A stretch of DNA of 35,917 nucleotides from Candidatus Sulfotelmatobacter sp. (GTDB lineage Bacteria; Acidobacteriota; Terriglobia; Terriglobales; Acidobacteriaceae): the NCBI GenBank assembly GCA_030039165.1, contig JASHQM010000097.1, positions 1 through 35,917 on the forward strand, read 5' to 3'. Under the pieces are notes generated by a model. It was not told the DNA's origin, made no database searches, and worked only from the letters and a program-made list of their open reading frames with translations. This document shows, piece after piece, positions 17,285 through 24,509 of the stretch. Positions within the stretch are counted from its first letter, which is position 1, and the number at the start of each line of letters is the position of its first letter. Position numbers and translations under genes: made by a program.

Positions 17285-17314
17285 TTGTAACATTGTTGAC
17301 CTCTGGGGTAGAAT
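17285..17314 (+). promoter_or_regulatory. Candidate sigma-70-type promoter for the S53 peptidase
   Basis: TTGTAA (17285-17290), an 18-bp spacer and TAGAAT (17309-17314) lie about 110 bp upstream of the S53 start codon. Five of six bases of the -10 box match the consensus, and four of six of the -35 box. No supporting conservation is visible from one sequence. Confidence 0.35.
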
Positions 17315-17422
17315 TTGTCCCTCCCCCGCCTGCGACGAGAGGCGCACTCGACGCCCTGCCGGGATGACCGTCGCTTCGTCGCAAAGTACACATCATACAC
17401 GCCCAATCTTTGGAGGGGGCCC

Positions 17423-19051
17423 ATGGGGAACAATGCAGAACGCAGTTTCCGCCGGCATTCGATGGGAGTCGTGTTGGCCTTGATTCTTGCGGCTACGTGT
17501 TATGCGCAGCATTCCACACTGACGACCCACGTTCCAGAGTCGGTAGCCTCTGGTTCTGCTCCATTGGTTGGTCATCTTCCAGGCACACAGCGCCTGAGCC
17601 TGGCGGTTTCTTTGCCTCTGAGGAATCAGGCTGAACTGGACGAGTTGCTGCAGCAGCTTTACGACCCGCAGAGTCCTAGTTTCCACCGATACCTCAGTGT
17701 GGGGGAATTCGCTGAACGATTCGGCCCGAGTGAGGCGGACTACAGGGCAATTGTGCAGTTTGCCAAGACCAGCAGCTTGACTGTCATTGACGAACCGGCG
17801 AACCGAATGGTCCTAGATGTAGAAGCGGACGCAGCCACGATCGAAAAGACGCTCCACGTCACCCTGGGCGTATATCAGCATCCGACTGAAAACCGTACTT
17901 TCTATGCACCCGACCGCGAACCAACTCTCGATCTCGATGTGGCAGTTTTGCACATCTCCGGTCTGGATGACTTTTCGCCGCCGCGGCCGAAATATGCCGA
18001 ATCGGAAGCGCAATCAAAGACGGGCGGTTCCGGCCCCGGCGGATCTTTTCTGGGCAGCGATTTGCGCACGGCATACTACGGCTCGGGATCACTTGATGGA
18101 GCCGGGCAGTCCGTCGGGCTTTTCGAAGGGGCTGGATATGAGATCAGCGACATCGACAATTACTTCAACAATATTGATCAACCGCTCAATGTCCCCATCA
18201 AGGGCGTATCAGTCAACGGTGCCTCACTAAGCTGCCCTCCTTCGTCGTGCACTGATATCGAGCAATCGCTCGATATCGAGCAGGCCATTTCGATGGCGCC
18301 CGGATTAAGCTCTTTGCGTGTTTATGTGGGGAAGAACAACGTCTCGATCTTTAATCAGATGGCTGCGGATAACATTTCCAAGTCTCTAAGCTGCTCCTGG
18401 GGATGGACGGACAACGAGACGAGCCTCGATCCAATTTTTGAGGAGATGGCGGCGCAAGGCCAAACCGTGTTTGTGGCGACGGGCGATGATGGCGCCGATA
18501 CTCCGGCCGATGTGGTGTGGCCCGCAGATGATCCCTGGGTTACCGCGGTCGGGGGTACCGTGCTCACCACTAAGGGTGCGGGAGGCCCCTGGAAATCGGA
18601 GACTGGCTGGCAAAACAGCGCAGGGATGCCTTCGCCCAATAACGTTCCGATCCCGAGCTACCAGCAACTCACGGGAGTGATTACGAAGACCAATCACGGT
18701 TCGACCACTTTACGCGATATTCCCGATGTCTCTTCAGAAGCGGATGCCGCCCAATATGTGTGCGCGATGGGCGAATGCAAAGACCAAGGCGGCGGAACCA
18801 GCTATGCGGCTCCGCTGTGGGCCGGTTTGATCGCCATGGTGAATGAGCAGGCGGCCGCGAATGGCCAGGCTGCGGTTGGTTTCATCAATCCTGCGCTCTA
18901 CGCGATTGGGACGGGATCGAGCTATCACAGCGACTTCCACGATATCACCAGCGGAAACAACGGCGAGTACAAGGCAGTAGCGGGATACGATCTGGTGACG
19001 GGCTGGGGTAGTCCGCAGGGGGTGGATCTCATCGACGCGTTGGCGCCCTGA
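17423..19051 (+). CDS. Secreted S53 (sedolisin/kumamolisin) serine-carboxyl peptidase
   Basis: A 542-aa acid-active endopeptidase precursor. Residues about 12-30 form the signal peptide (GVVLALILAATCYAQ). Residues about 36-185 form a pro-kumamolisin activation domain (LPGTQRLSLAVSLPLRNQAELDE, PQSPSFHRYLSVGEFAERFGP). A Gly/Ser-rich stretch near 195-210 may be the processing linker. The catalytic domain carries E280 and D284 (TDIEQSLDIEQAI, the E-x3-D pair), the SCSWG oxyanion region near 322-327, and S460 in GGTSYAAPLWAG. The C-terminal calcium-site region is HDITSGNNGEY and GYDLVTGWGSP. ATG 17423 is preceded by GGAGGGGG at 17412-17419; an upstream in-frame ATG at 17315 would add 36 non-signal residues and is unlikely. 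A secreted scavenging protease is the likely role. Confidence 0.95.
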   Translation: MGNNAERSFRRHSMGVVLALILAATCYAQHSTLTTHVPESVASGSAPLVGHLPGTQRLSLAVSLPLRNQAELDELLQQLYDPQSPSFHRYLSVGEFAERFGPSEADYRAIVQFAKTSSLTVIDEPANRMVLDVEADAATIEKTLHVTLGVYQHPTENRTFYAPDREPTLDLDVAVLHISGLDDFSPPRPKYAESEAQSKTGGSGPGGSFLGSDLRTAYYGSGSLDGAGQSVGLFEGAGYEISDIDNYFNNIDQPLNVPIKGVSVNGASLSCPPSSCTDIEQSLDIEQAISMAPGLSSLRVYVGKNNVSIFNQMAADNISKSLSCSWGWTDNETSLDPIFEEMAAQGQTVFVATGDDGADTPADVVWPADDPWVTAVGGTVLTTKGAGGPWKSETGWQNSAGMPSPNNVPIPSYQQLTGVITKTNHGSTTLRDIPDVSSEADAAQYVCAMGECKDQGGGTSYAAPLWAGLIAMVNEQAAANGQAAVGFINPALYAIGTGSSYHSDFHDITSGNNGEYKAVAGYDLVTGWGSPQGVDLIDALAP

Positions 19052-19153
19052 GCGAAGTGGAAGTGACCCCATAAACCCTATCCGCATTAAGTGCCCTGTC
19101 TTGAATTTCGCTAAGGAGTAGTACTCTGCGCACCTGGCGGTTAGAATTCCTTC

Positions 19154-20380
19154 ATGCCGCTTACCCAAGCCCGCGAAATCACTGCCGCTGCTCGCCTTGA
19201 GAATGTCCGCTATGCCATTCGCGATTTGGCTTGCGTGGCTGACGAAGTCATCCGCCAGGGCCATAAGGTTCTGCCGCTGAATGTGGGCGATCCGCTCAAC
19301 TTCGATTTTCAGACACCGCCTCACATTATTGAAGCTGCATACAAAGCTATGCGTGATGGTAAGAACGGGTACGCACCGTCGCCGGGCATCCCGGAAGCGC
19401 TCGAGGCGATTCGCCGCGAGGCGGCACGCAAGGGTATCACCAGCGTGCGGGATGTTTTTGTGACTTCCGGAGTGAGCGAGTCGGTCGATGTTTGTATTTC
19501 GGCGCTGGTGAATCCGGGCGAGGATATTCTGGCACCGAAGCCAGATTATCCGCTGTACTCGGCGGTGTTGTGTAAGTTGGGGATCGAGCTGAATACGTAC
19601 GATTTAAACGAAGACGATGGCTGGCAGCCGGAACTGGCCAACATCGAAGGTAAGCTCACTCCACGCACACGCGCCATCGTACTGATAAATCCTAATAACC
19701 CCACTGGTTCGCTCTGTACGCGCGAGATGCTGGAACAGATCGCGGAATTGGCCCGCCGGCGTAATCTGGTCGTTTTTTCTGACGAAATCTACGACAAGCT
19801 GATTCTGGATGGTTCAGAGGAAAAACCCACGCCGCACATTGCGTTCGCGGCAGTTGCTCCGGACGTCCCTTGCATCACGTTCGGCGGCATGTCGAAGAAT
19901 TATCTCGTTCCCGGATGGCGCATAGGATGGGGCATAGCATCAGGCGACGCGGCCGCGGTCAAGCCTTACGTCGAAGGTATTCACCGATTGCTGCGTGCGC
20001 GTTTGTGCGCTAACCATCCTGAGCAGTATGCGATCAAGCCGGCGCTGGAAGGACCGCAGGATCATTTAATCGAAGTGCGGCGGAAGCTGCGCTCGCGCCG
20101 CGATCTCACACAGAAATGGTGCGAGTCCACTCCGCGTATCAGCTGTGTGGAGCCGCGTGGAGCGTTCTATGCCTTCCCGCGCATTGACATTCCTGAGAGC
20201 GACGAAGTTTTCGTGAAGGAGCTGATCCGACAAAAGCACGTTATGGTTGTGCACGGATCAGGTTTCGGGCAGAAGCCGGGAACGCAGCATTTTCGGATTG
20301 TGTTCTTGGCGGATGAGAAGACGCTGACGAGGGCTTATGCTGGGATTGCGGAATTTATCAGGGAACGGTTTGGGCAGTAG
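19154..20380 (+). CDS. PLP-dependent aminotransferase, class I/II (AlaA/AspC-like)
   Basis: A 408-aa fold-type I aminotransferase that transfers an amino group between an amino acid and a 2-oxoacid. PLP-binding signatures are present: NPNNPTG (about 180-186), D210 and Y213 (VVFSDEIYDKL), the Schiff-base lysine K248 in GGMSKNYLVPGWRIGW, and the C-terminal substrate-carboxylate Arg region QHFRIVFLA. N-terminal LNVGDPLNFDFQTPPH resembles alanine/aspartate aminotransferases of the AlaA/YfbQ type. The specific substrate is inferred only. The gene stands alone with a 102-bp upstream gap, and the stop is followed by the decayed toxin-antitoxin locus. Confidence 0.93.
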   Translation: MPLTQAREITAAARLENVRYAIRDLACVADEVIRQGHKVLPLNVGDPLNFDFQTPPHIIEAAYKAMRDGKNGYAPSPGIPEALEAIRREAARKGITSVRDVFVTSGVSESVDVCISALVNPGEDILAPKPDYPLYSAVLCKLGIELNTYDLNEDDGWQPELANIEGKLTPRTRAIVLINPNNPTGSLCTREMLEQIAELARRRNLVVFSDEIYDKLILDGSEEKPTPHIAFAAVAPDVPCITFGGMSKNYLVPGWRIGWGIASGDAAAVKPYVEGIHRLLRARLCANHPEQYAIKPALEGPQDHLIEVRRKLRSRRDLTQKWCESTPRISCVEPRGAFYAFPRIDIPESDEVFVKELIRQKHVMVVHGSGFGQKPGTQHFRIVFLADEKTLTRAYAGIAEFIRERFGQ

Positions 20381-20408
20381 TTGGGCTGGTGCATCGCAAC
20401 TCCTTGCT

Positions 20409-20433
20409 TAATGACCATGGCATAATGACCATG
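20409..20433. promoter_or_regulatory. Direct repeat TAATGACCATG x2, candidate antitoxin operator
   Basis: TAATGACCATG occurs at 20409-20419 and 20423-20433, a 14-bp period, just upstream of the antitoxin start. CATGG/CCATG half-sites also give a dyad. Phd/YefM and VapB antitoxins commonly bind repeats in their own promoters, so an autoregulatory operator is plausible. No promoter boxes with good spacing are evident. Confidence 0.45.
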
Positions 20434-20447
20434 ATCGCGAGCCTCGA

Positions 20448-20747
20448 GTGAAAACTAAAACCATCCCCGCCGGAGCCTTTGAAGCTCGATGCCTCGCCAT
20501 CATGGATGAAGTTCAGGCCAAGCGCCAATCCGTAGTCATCACCAAGCGCGGCAAGCCCGTGGCAAAGCTCGTACCGGTTGAGAAAAAGCGAGATGACATA
20601 TTTGGCTTCCTCAAAGGCAAGATCAAAGTCACTGGCGATGTTGTGGCTCCCGCATTCACCCCTGAAGAGTGGGCGATCTTTATAGATCCTGCTCGACACG
20701 CACGTGGTCGTCTGGCTGGCATCTGGCGACTCACGGCTTTCGCGTAA
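20448..20747 (+). CDS. Phd/YefM-type (VapB-like) antitoxin, altered C-terminus
   Basis: Residues 1-75 are a typical short prevent-host-death/YefM antitoxin: KTIPAGAFEARCLAIMDEV, then VVITKRGKPVAKLVPVE, then DIFGFLKGKIKVTGDVV and FTPEEW. Related antitoxins end a few residues after EEW. Here, after Trp75, the frame runs on for 24 unrelated residues (AIFIDPARHARGRLAG...) that overlap the toxin remnant in another frame. Inserting one G after the Trp codon would restore a more typical EEWGDLYR end. I infer a 1-bp deletion. The start is GTG with a poor ribosome-binding site. The DNA-binding part may still work, but the toxin-neutralising tail is probably damaged. Confidence 0.7.
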   Translation: MKTKTIPAGAFEARCLAIMDEVQAKRQSVVITKRGKPVAKLVPVEKKRDDIFGFLKGKIKVTGDVVAPAFTPEEWAIFIDPARHARGRLAGIWRLTAFA

Positions 20748-20915
20748 GGCACAAAGGAAGATCCAAGAAGCCCGCCAGGGCGTTCGAGGACTGGCTGTCT
20801 CTGACTTCACGCTGTTCGAGTTGAGCCAACTGGTAACAGCTGTCCATCTTCCTCTTTCTCTGCGAATCTGTTTAAATCAAATCCAGAACAACGCTACATA
20901 GCTGTTCTCATCACC
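20686..20915 (+). pseudogene. VapC-like PIN-domain toxin remnant
   Basis: From 20686 the frame reads ILLDTHVVVWLASGDSRLSRKAQRKI and then GLAVSDFTLFELSQLV, the N-terminal half of a VapC PIN toxin with its first catalytic Asp (LLDTH) and FELSQL. There is no ATG: the codon before ILLD is a TAG stop, as if the usual ATGA start/stop overlap had lost three bases. After SQLV the frame shifts. A second frame then gives NPEQRYIAVLIT, like the VapC segment that leads into VLPIT, and the remaining half of the toxin, with its other catalytic acids, is missing. The remnant runs directly into the cpsB-like gene. A remnant of about 70 codons starting at GTG 20704 is still open but would not be an active PIN nuclease. 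Confidence 0.72.
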
Positions 20916-21671
20916 GTGGTCGATATTCATTCCCACATTCTTCCGGAAGTGGACGACGGCTCGAAGTCGTGGGAGATTTCTGTCGCCATGTGCCGCATGG
21001 CGGCGGCTGATGGCATCACACATCAGGTCGCCACACCTCACGCCAACGATACCTATCACTACGACCGCGCATACCTGCAGGGACTGGTTGATCACTTGCA
21101 GGCGCTGATCGGGTCCGCACTCACGATCAGCCTAGGTTGCGACTTCCACCTTTCTTATGACAATTTGCAGGACGTGTTGGCCAATCCTGCGCGCTACGCG
21201 ATCGCTGGTACGCAATACATGTTGGTGGAACTGAGTAATTACAGCGTGCCCCAACAGATTACGGATTGCTTCACGCAGCTCGGGGATCGTGGGATTACGG
21301 CGATCATTACGCATCCGGAGCGCAACCCGATTCTGCGCGAGAGCATGCAACGCGTAGTCGAGTGGGCCGAACAAGGCTGCGTGATTCAAGTAACCGGCTC
21401 TGCCCTGACCGGGTCCTGGGGCGAACGCGCACGTCGGGCCGCGCAGTGGCTGCTGGAACACGATGCAGTCCACGTGCTAGCCACTGATGCGCACGACACC
21501 GAGAAACGCGTTCCTGTGCTGTCGAGTGCTCGCGATGCAGCCACGGAGATCTATGGTGAAGATGTGGCCAACGCACTCGTGGAGGCCAACCCGCGGGCGA
21601 TCATCGAATCAAAGCCTCTGCCTTATTTTCCGCGGCCTGTGATGAGTGGGTATCGGAAGAGTTCGGGCTAG
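20916..21671 (+). CDS. CpsB/CapC-family PHP-domain phosphatase (tyrosine phosphatase-like)
   Basis: A 251-aa PHP-superfamily metal-dependent phosphoesterase. Family members (Streptococcus CpsB, Bacillus YwqE) dephosphorylate tyrosine kinases that control capsule/exopolysaccharide export. Motifs seen are the N-terminal HSHILPEVDDG (H5, H7, the D13-D14 pair), ATPHAND (H42), GCDFHLS, ITHPERN and the terminal ATDAHD. Length is normal, and the HSH motif sits at the very N-terminus as in the family, so the protein is complete. The start is GTG 20916 with no visible Shine-Dalgarno sequence. The same frame stays open upstream into the toxin remnant, so the original promoter and ribosome-binding site may have been replaced by a deletion junction. 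No kinase or polysaccharide genes are adjacent. Confidence 0.88.
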   Translation: MVDIHSHILPEVDDGSKSWEISVAMCRMAAADGITHQVATPHANDTYHYDRAYLQGLVDHLQALIGSALTISLGCDFHLSYDNLQDVLANPARYAIAGTQYMLVELSNYSVPQQITDCFTQLGDRGITAIITHPERNPILRESMQRVVEWAEQGCVIQVTGSALTGSWGERARRAAQWLLEHDAVHVLATDAHDTEKRVPVLSSARDAATEIYGEDVANALVEANPRAIIESKPLPYFPRPVMSGYRKSSG

Positions 21672-21751
21672 AACACACCGTAGTCAGCGGGTGGCATCCA
21701 TTGCTGAGGCGCACACAAGGGTTCGATTCATCTCAAAAGCCGGCCTTGAAC

Positions 21752-22540
21752 TCACTGCGGACTTGATGGATCGCGCGCGGGCACGGAACCTGGCTGCGGT
21801 TGAGATGCGGGGGCCTTGCCAGCGGCAGGAGCGCCGCCATCGGGTACCTGACCGCCATTTTGTGAAGGGAGCGACGCCGATGCAGGAGACAACGACGGGG
21901 TGTGTGGAGTTTCCAGCCCAGACGTCATTGCGCTGTCGGGATTGAGCAGGTGATCGTGACTTGGGCCGAGGCCAAGGGTGATCAGAGCGCGCGAATCGGG
22001 AACAGTCTTCGATTGCCAGCCGTGATCGGCCTGGTAGCGACGCATCGCGTCCTCACTAGCCTGGTTCCAGATACCGCTTGCTGTTCCGCTGAGATAGTGC
22101 TCACGGATCAGAGCCTGCTGGATTTCCTGGGCACGCTCGGAATCGATTTTACGCTGACCGCGGGCCTTCGTTCGCTTCTTGCCGTTCTTCCGCGAAGCTA
22201 CCAGCTTCGCCCTGCTGGTGCGAGGCGTTTTCTTTTGCCCGGTAGCCATCGAGGCCGGTTTCGAACTCGTGGCCGTGCTCCGACGAGACGCACTACGTGC
22301 TGACCCTGAGGTTGTGGAAGATTTTGTTGCCTTTGATGGCTTCTGTTCAGGCGATGCTTTCGCGGTGGGTTTTGTCGTGCGCTTGGCTGTGCTCGGATGA
22401 GCGGAAGATGGGGTGGCGATACTTTGCGTGCCGGAAGCTGAATCCTGCGCCACCGCCGTGCCCGAGGTAACCCAAGCACAAACCAGCGCCAGGGTGCAAA
22501 GCGCACCCAACCATTGCCACAATTTCGTGCGAATCCCCAC
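21752..22540 (-). CDS. Secreted peptidoglycan-binding-like protein with a cationic low-complexity region
   Basis: A 262-aa protein from GTG 22540, chosen because GGAAGG sits 6 nt upstream and a signal peptide follows (ALCTLALVCAWVTSGTAVAQ); a TTG 28 codons earlier is less likely. Residues about 35-135 are Ser/Thr/Lys/Pro-rich and strongly basic. Residues about 135-200 resemble a PG_binding_1 helical domain (IQQALIREHYLSGTASGIWNQASEDAMRRYQADHGW). The tail (about 205-262) is Pro/Ser/Gly-rich. The basic stretch could stick to anionic wall or outer-membrane polymers. It lies 135 bp downstream of the htrA stop on the same strand. The precise function is unknown. Confidence 0.82.
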   Translation of the reverse strand: MGIRTKLWQWLGALCTLALVCAWVTSGTAVAQDSASGTQSIATPSSAHPSTAKRTTKPTAKASPEQKPSKATKSSTTSGSARSASRRSTATSSKPASMATGQKKTPRTSRAKLVASRKNGKKRTKARGQRKIDSERAQEIQQALIREHYLSGTASGIWNQASEDAMRRYQADHGWQSKTVPDSRALITLGLGPSHDHLLNPDSAMTSGLETPHTPSLSPASASLPSQNGGQVPDGGAPAAGKAPASQPQPGSVPARDPSSPQ

Positions 22541-22546
22541 TGGCAA

Positions 22547-22552
22547 CCTTCC
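22547..22552 (-). promoter_or_regulatory. GGAAGG ribosome-binding site for the peptidoglycan-binding-like gene
   Basis: On the minus strand GGAAGG is followed by six bases and then GTG at 22540, directly before a signal peptide. This favours the shorter start over the TTG at 22624. Confidence 0.5.
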
Positions 22553-22675
22553 AAGAAAGCGCTCTGCCAAAGCGCAGGCACGCGCCTGCACAATAGCAAA
22601 CCCCAACCGGAACCGGCACCGCAATCATCCTTCATTGAAGGAGGCGATGCCAACTCTCGTTGGGGTTAGCAATAG

Positions 22676-24271
22676 TTACGGAAGTGTACCGGCCATGAAG
22701 ATGGTTCCATCTTGTTGCGTCGAACCGCGCGGCCGGACCAGGAAAACCACATCCTGGCCACTCTTCAGGTTCGCTTCCACCTTGGCCAAATCCTCTTCGC
22801 TATTTACGGGCTGCTTGTTGATCTCGAGGATCACATCTCCGCGGTTGAGGTTAACATCCTCGCCGAAGGAACCGGGTTTTACGTCTTGCACGATAACACC
22901 CTTAGCTGCCGGCATATTCAGCCGATCAGCCATTTCAGGCGTCAACTTGCGAACGCTGATGCCAAACTTGCTTTGTTTGGGAGTGCTGCCTTCCTCACCA
23001 TTGTCTTCTTCGCCCAGGCGCGAGGCGAACAGCTTGGCACGATCGTCGACGGTGACCGTCGCATGCTCCTGCTTACCATTGCGGATGAAACCGATGTCGA
23101 CCTTGGAACCGGGCTTGCGCGAGGCGATATCGGCGACCAATTCCGACCCCTTGGTCACTTTTTGACCCTCGATGCTGGTGATAGTGTCCCCGATTTTTAA
23201 TCCCGCCTGATCGGCCGGACTGCCTGGCACTACGCTGGAGACGGTAACGCCGGTCCCTGAGCCATAAATGCGCGCGATCGCAGGATTTTCCACCGAGTCG
23301 AACATGATGCCAATAGAGCCGCGCGCCACGCGGTGCTCTGGCCCGATGAGCTGGTTGTAAACCTGTACGACGGTATTCGATGGCAGTGAGAAACCCACCC
23401 CGGCGTAAGCGTTGGTTTCGCTCAAGATGGCCGTGTTGATGCCGATGACCTCGCCATTCATGTTCACGAGCGGCCCGCCGGAGTTGCCCGGGTTGATGGC
23501 CGCGTCCGTCTGAATAAAACTCTGGAACTGCCGGCCGGGGACAATATCACGGCCTTTGGCAGAAACAATGCCGGCGGTCACGGTTCCAACCTGGCCGAAG
23601 GGACTGCCAATCGCCAACACCCAGTCGCCTACTTCCATGCCGTCGGAGTTACCCATCTTGGCGGCGGGAAGCGAGCGGTCTAGATCGATTTTGATGACAG
23701 CTAAGTCCGTCTCCTGATCCTCGCCAATGACTTTGGCGTCGTGTTGTATGCCCGGAGGGTCATCCTGCAAGCGCACGCGAATGCGGTCGGCTTTTTCAAC
23801 AACGTGACGGTTGGTGACGATGTAACCCTTGGAGTCGACAATCACTCCCGAACCCAGAGAACGCTCGCGAATCGGGCCGTTATCAGGCCCGAAGGGCGAC
23901 ATCTGGCTTCCACCGGGGCCACCGAAAAAGCGGTTGAAGAAGTCATCCATGCCGCCACCGCCGTTGTCATTATCTTCGTCATCGTTGTTTTGACCTTTGC
24001 GATGATGAAAACCCTTGATGGTCGACTCGGTGTTGATATTAACCACGCTCGGTCCGAGTTCCTTGGCGATGCGCGAAAACGCATTCGAAAGTTGCTGCGG
24101 CGCTGGCACAGTCAGCGGGGTGGCATCCGACGACTTCTGACCTTCCTTGCCCTTTACCCCAAAAGAAATCACAGTGCCAATGAGAATACCGACGGCCAGT
24201 GTTGCCGCGATGCTGAACGAATACACCCATCCATGCGCCTTCAGGCGCATCCAAACTCCTTGCAAATCCAT
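22676..24271 (-). CDS. htrA: HtrA/Do-family periplasmic serine protease
   Basis: A 531-aa DegP/HtrA-type protease/chaperone for misfolded envelope proteins. Residues about 16-38 form an uncleaved or signal-type membrane segment. The trypsin-like domain contains the triad H156 (IVTNRHVVEKA), D189 (DQETDLAVIKI) and S264 (INPGNSGGPLVN). A Gly/Asp/Asn-rich loop (about 90-135, ending before RSLGSGVIV) corresponds to the LA loop of DegP. Two PDZ domains follow, at about 315-405 (SVVPGSPADQAGLKIGDTI) and 430-525 (VKPGSFGEDVNLNRGDVIL). GGAGGG lies about 10 nt upstream of the ATG. The downstream neighbour is a secreted wall-binding protein, consistent with an envelope stress role. Confidence 0.96.
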   Translation of the reverse strand: MDLQGVWMRLKAHGWVYSFSIAATLAVGILIGTVISFGVKGKEGQKSSDATPLTVPAPQQLSNAFSRIAKELGPSVVNINTESTIKGFHHRKGQNNDDEDNDNGGGGMDDFFNRFFGGPGGSQMSPFGPDNGPIRERSLGSGVIVDSKGYIVTNRHVVEKADRIRVRLQDDPPGIQHDAKVIGEDQETDLAVIKIDLDRSLPAAKMGNSDGMEVGDWVLAIGSPFGQVGTVTAGIVSAKGRDIVPGRQFQSFIQTDAAINPGNSGGPLVNMNGEVIGINTAILSETNAYAGVGFSLPSNTVVQVYNQLIGPEHRVARGSIGIMFDSVENPAIARIYGSGTGVTVSSVVPGSPADQAGLKIGDTITSIEGQKVTKGSELVADIASRKPGSKVDIGFIRNGKQEHATVTVDDRAKLFASRLGEEDNGEEGSTPKQSKFGISVRKLTPEMADRLNMPAAKGVIVQDVKPGSFGEDVNLNRGDVILEINKQPVNSEEDLAKVEANLKSGQDVVFLVRPRGSTQQDGTIFMAGTLP

Positions 24272-24304
24272 ATACTAGCTTCCCTCCGAACTGCAACCCT
24301 TTTG

Positions 24305-24310
24305 ATTATA
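24305..24310 (-). promoter_or_regulatory. Perfect -10 hexamer upstream of htrA
   Basis: TATAAT on the minus strand lies 33 nt before the htrA ATG. The region 16-18 bp further upstream has no good -35 match, so an activator or an alternative sigma factor may be involved. This is a weak prediction on its own. Confidence 0.3.
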
Positions 24311-24509
24311 CGCGCTTAGAAGGCCCCCGGACTCACACCCGACTGGCTCCGGCGGGACACAGCTGCACGCGGTTTAGTGGTTAGACGCGCGAACCATGCG
24401 TTTCGTTTAATGAGTAGCGAGTAGATAATTATAAGCAACAGCGATAATACAAACCCCGCCCCCGACGCGGAGTTGCTTGCACCTTTCAGAGCACGCGCAA
24501 CAGGAACAA

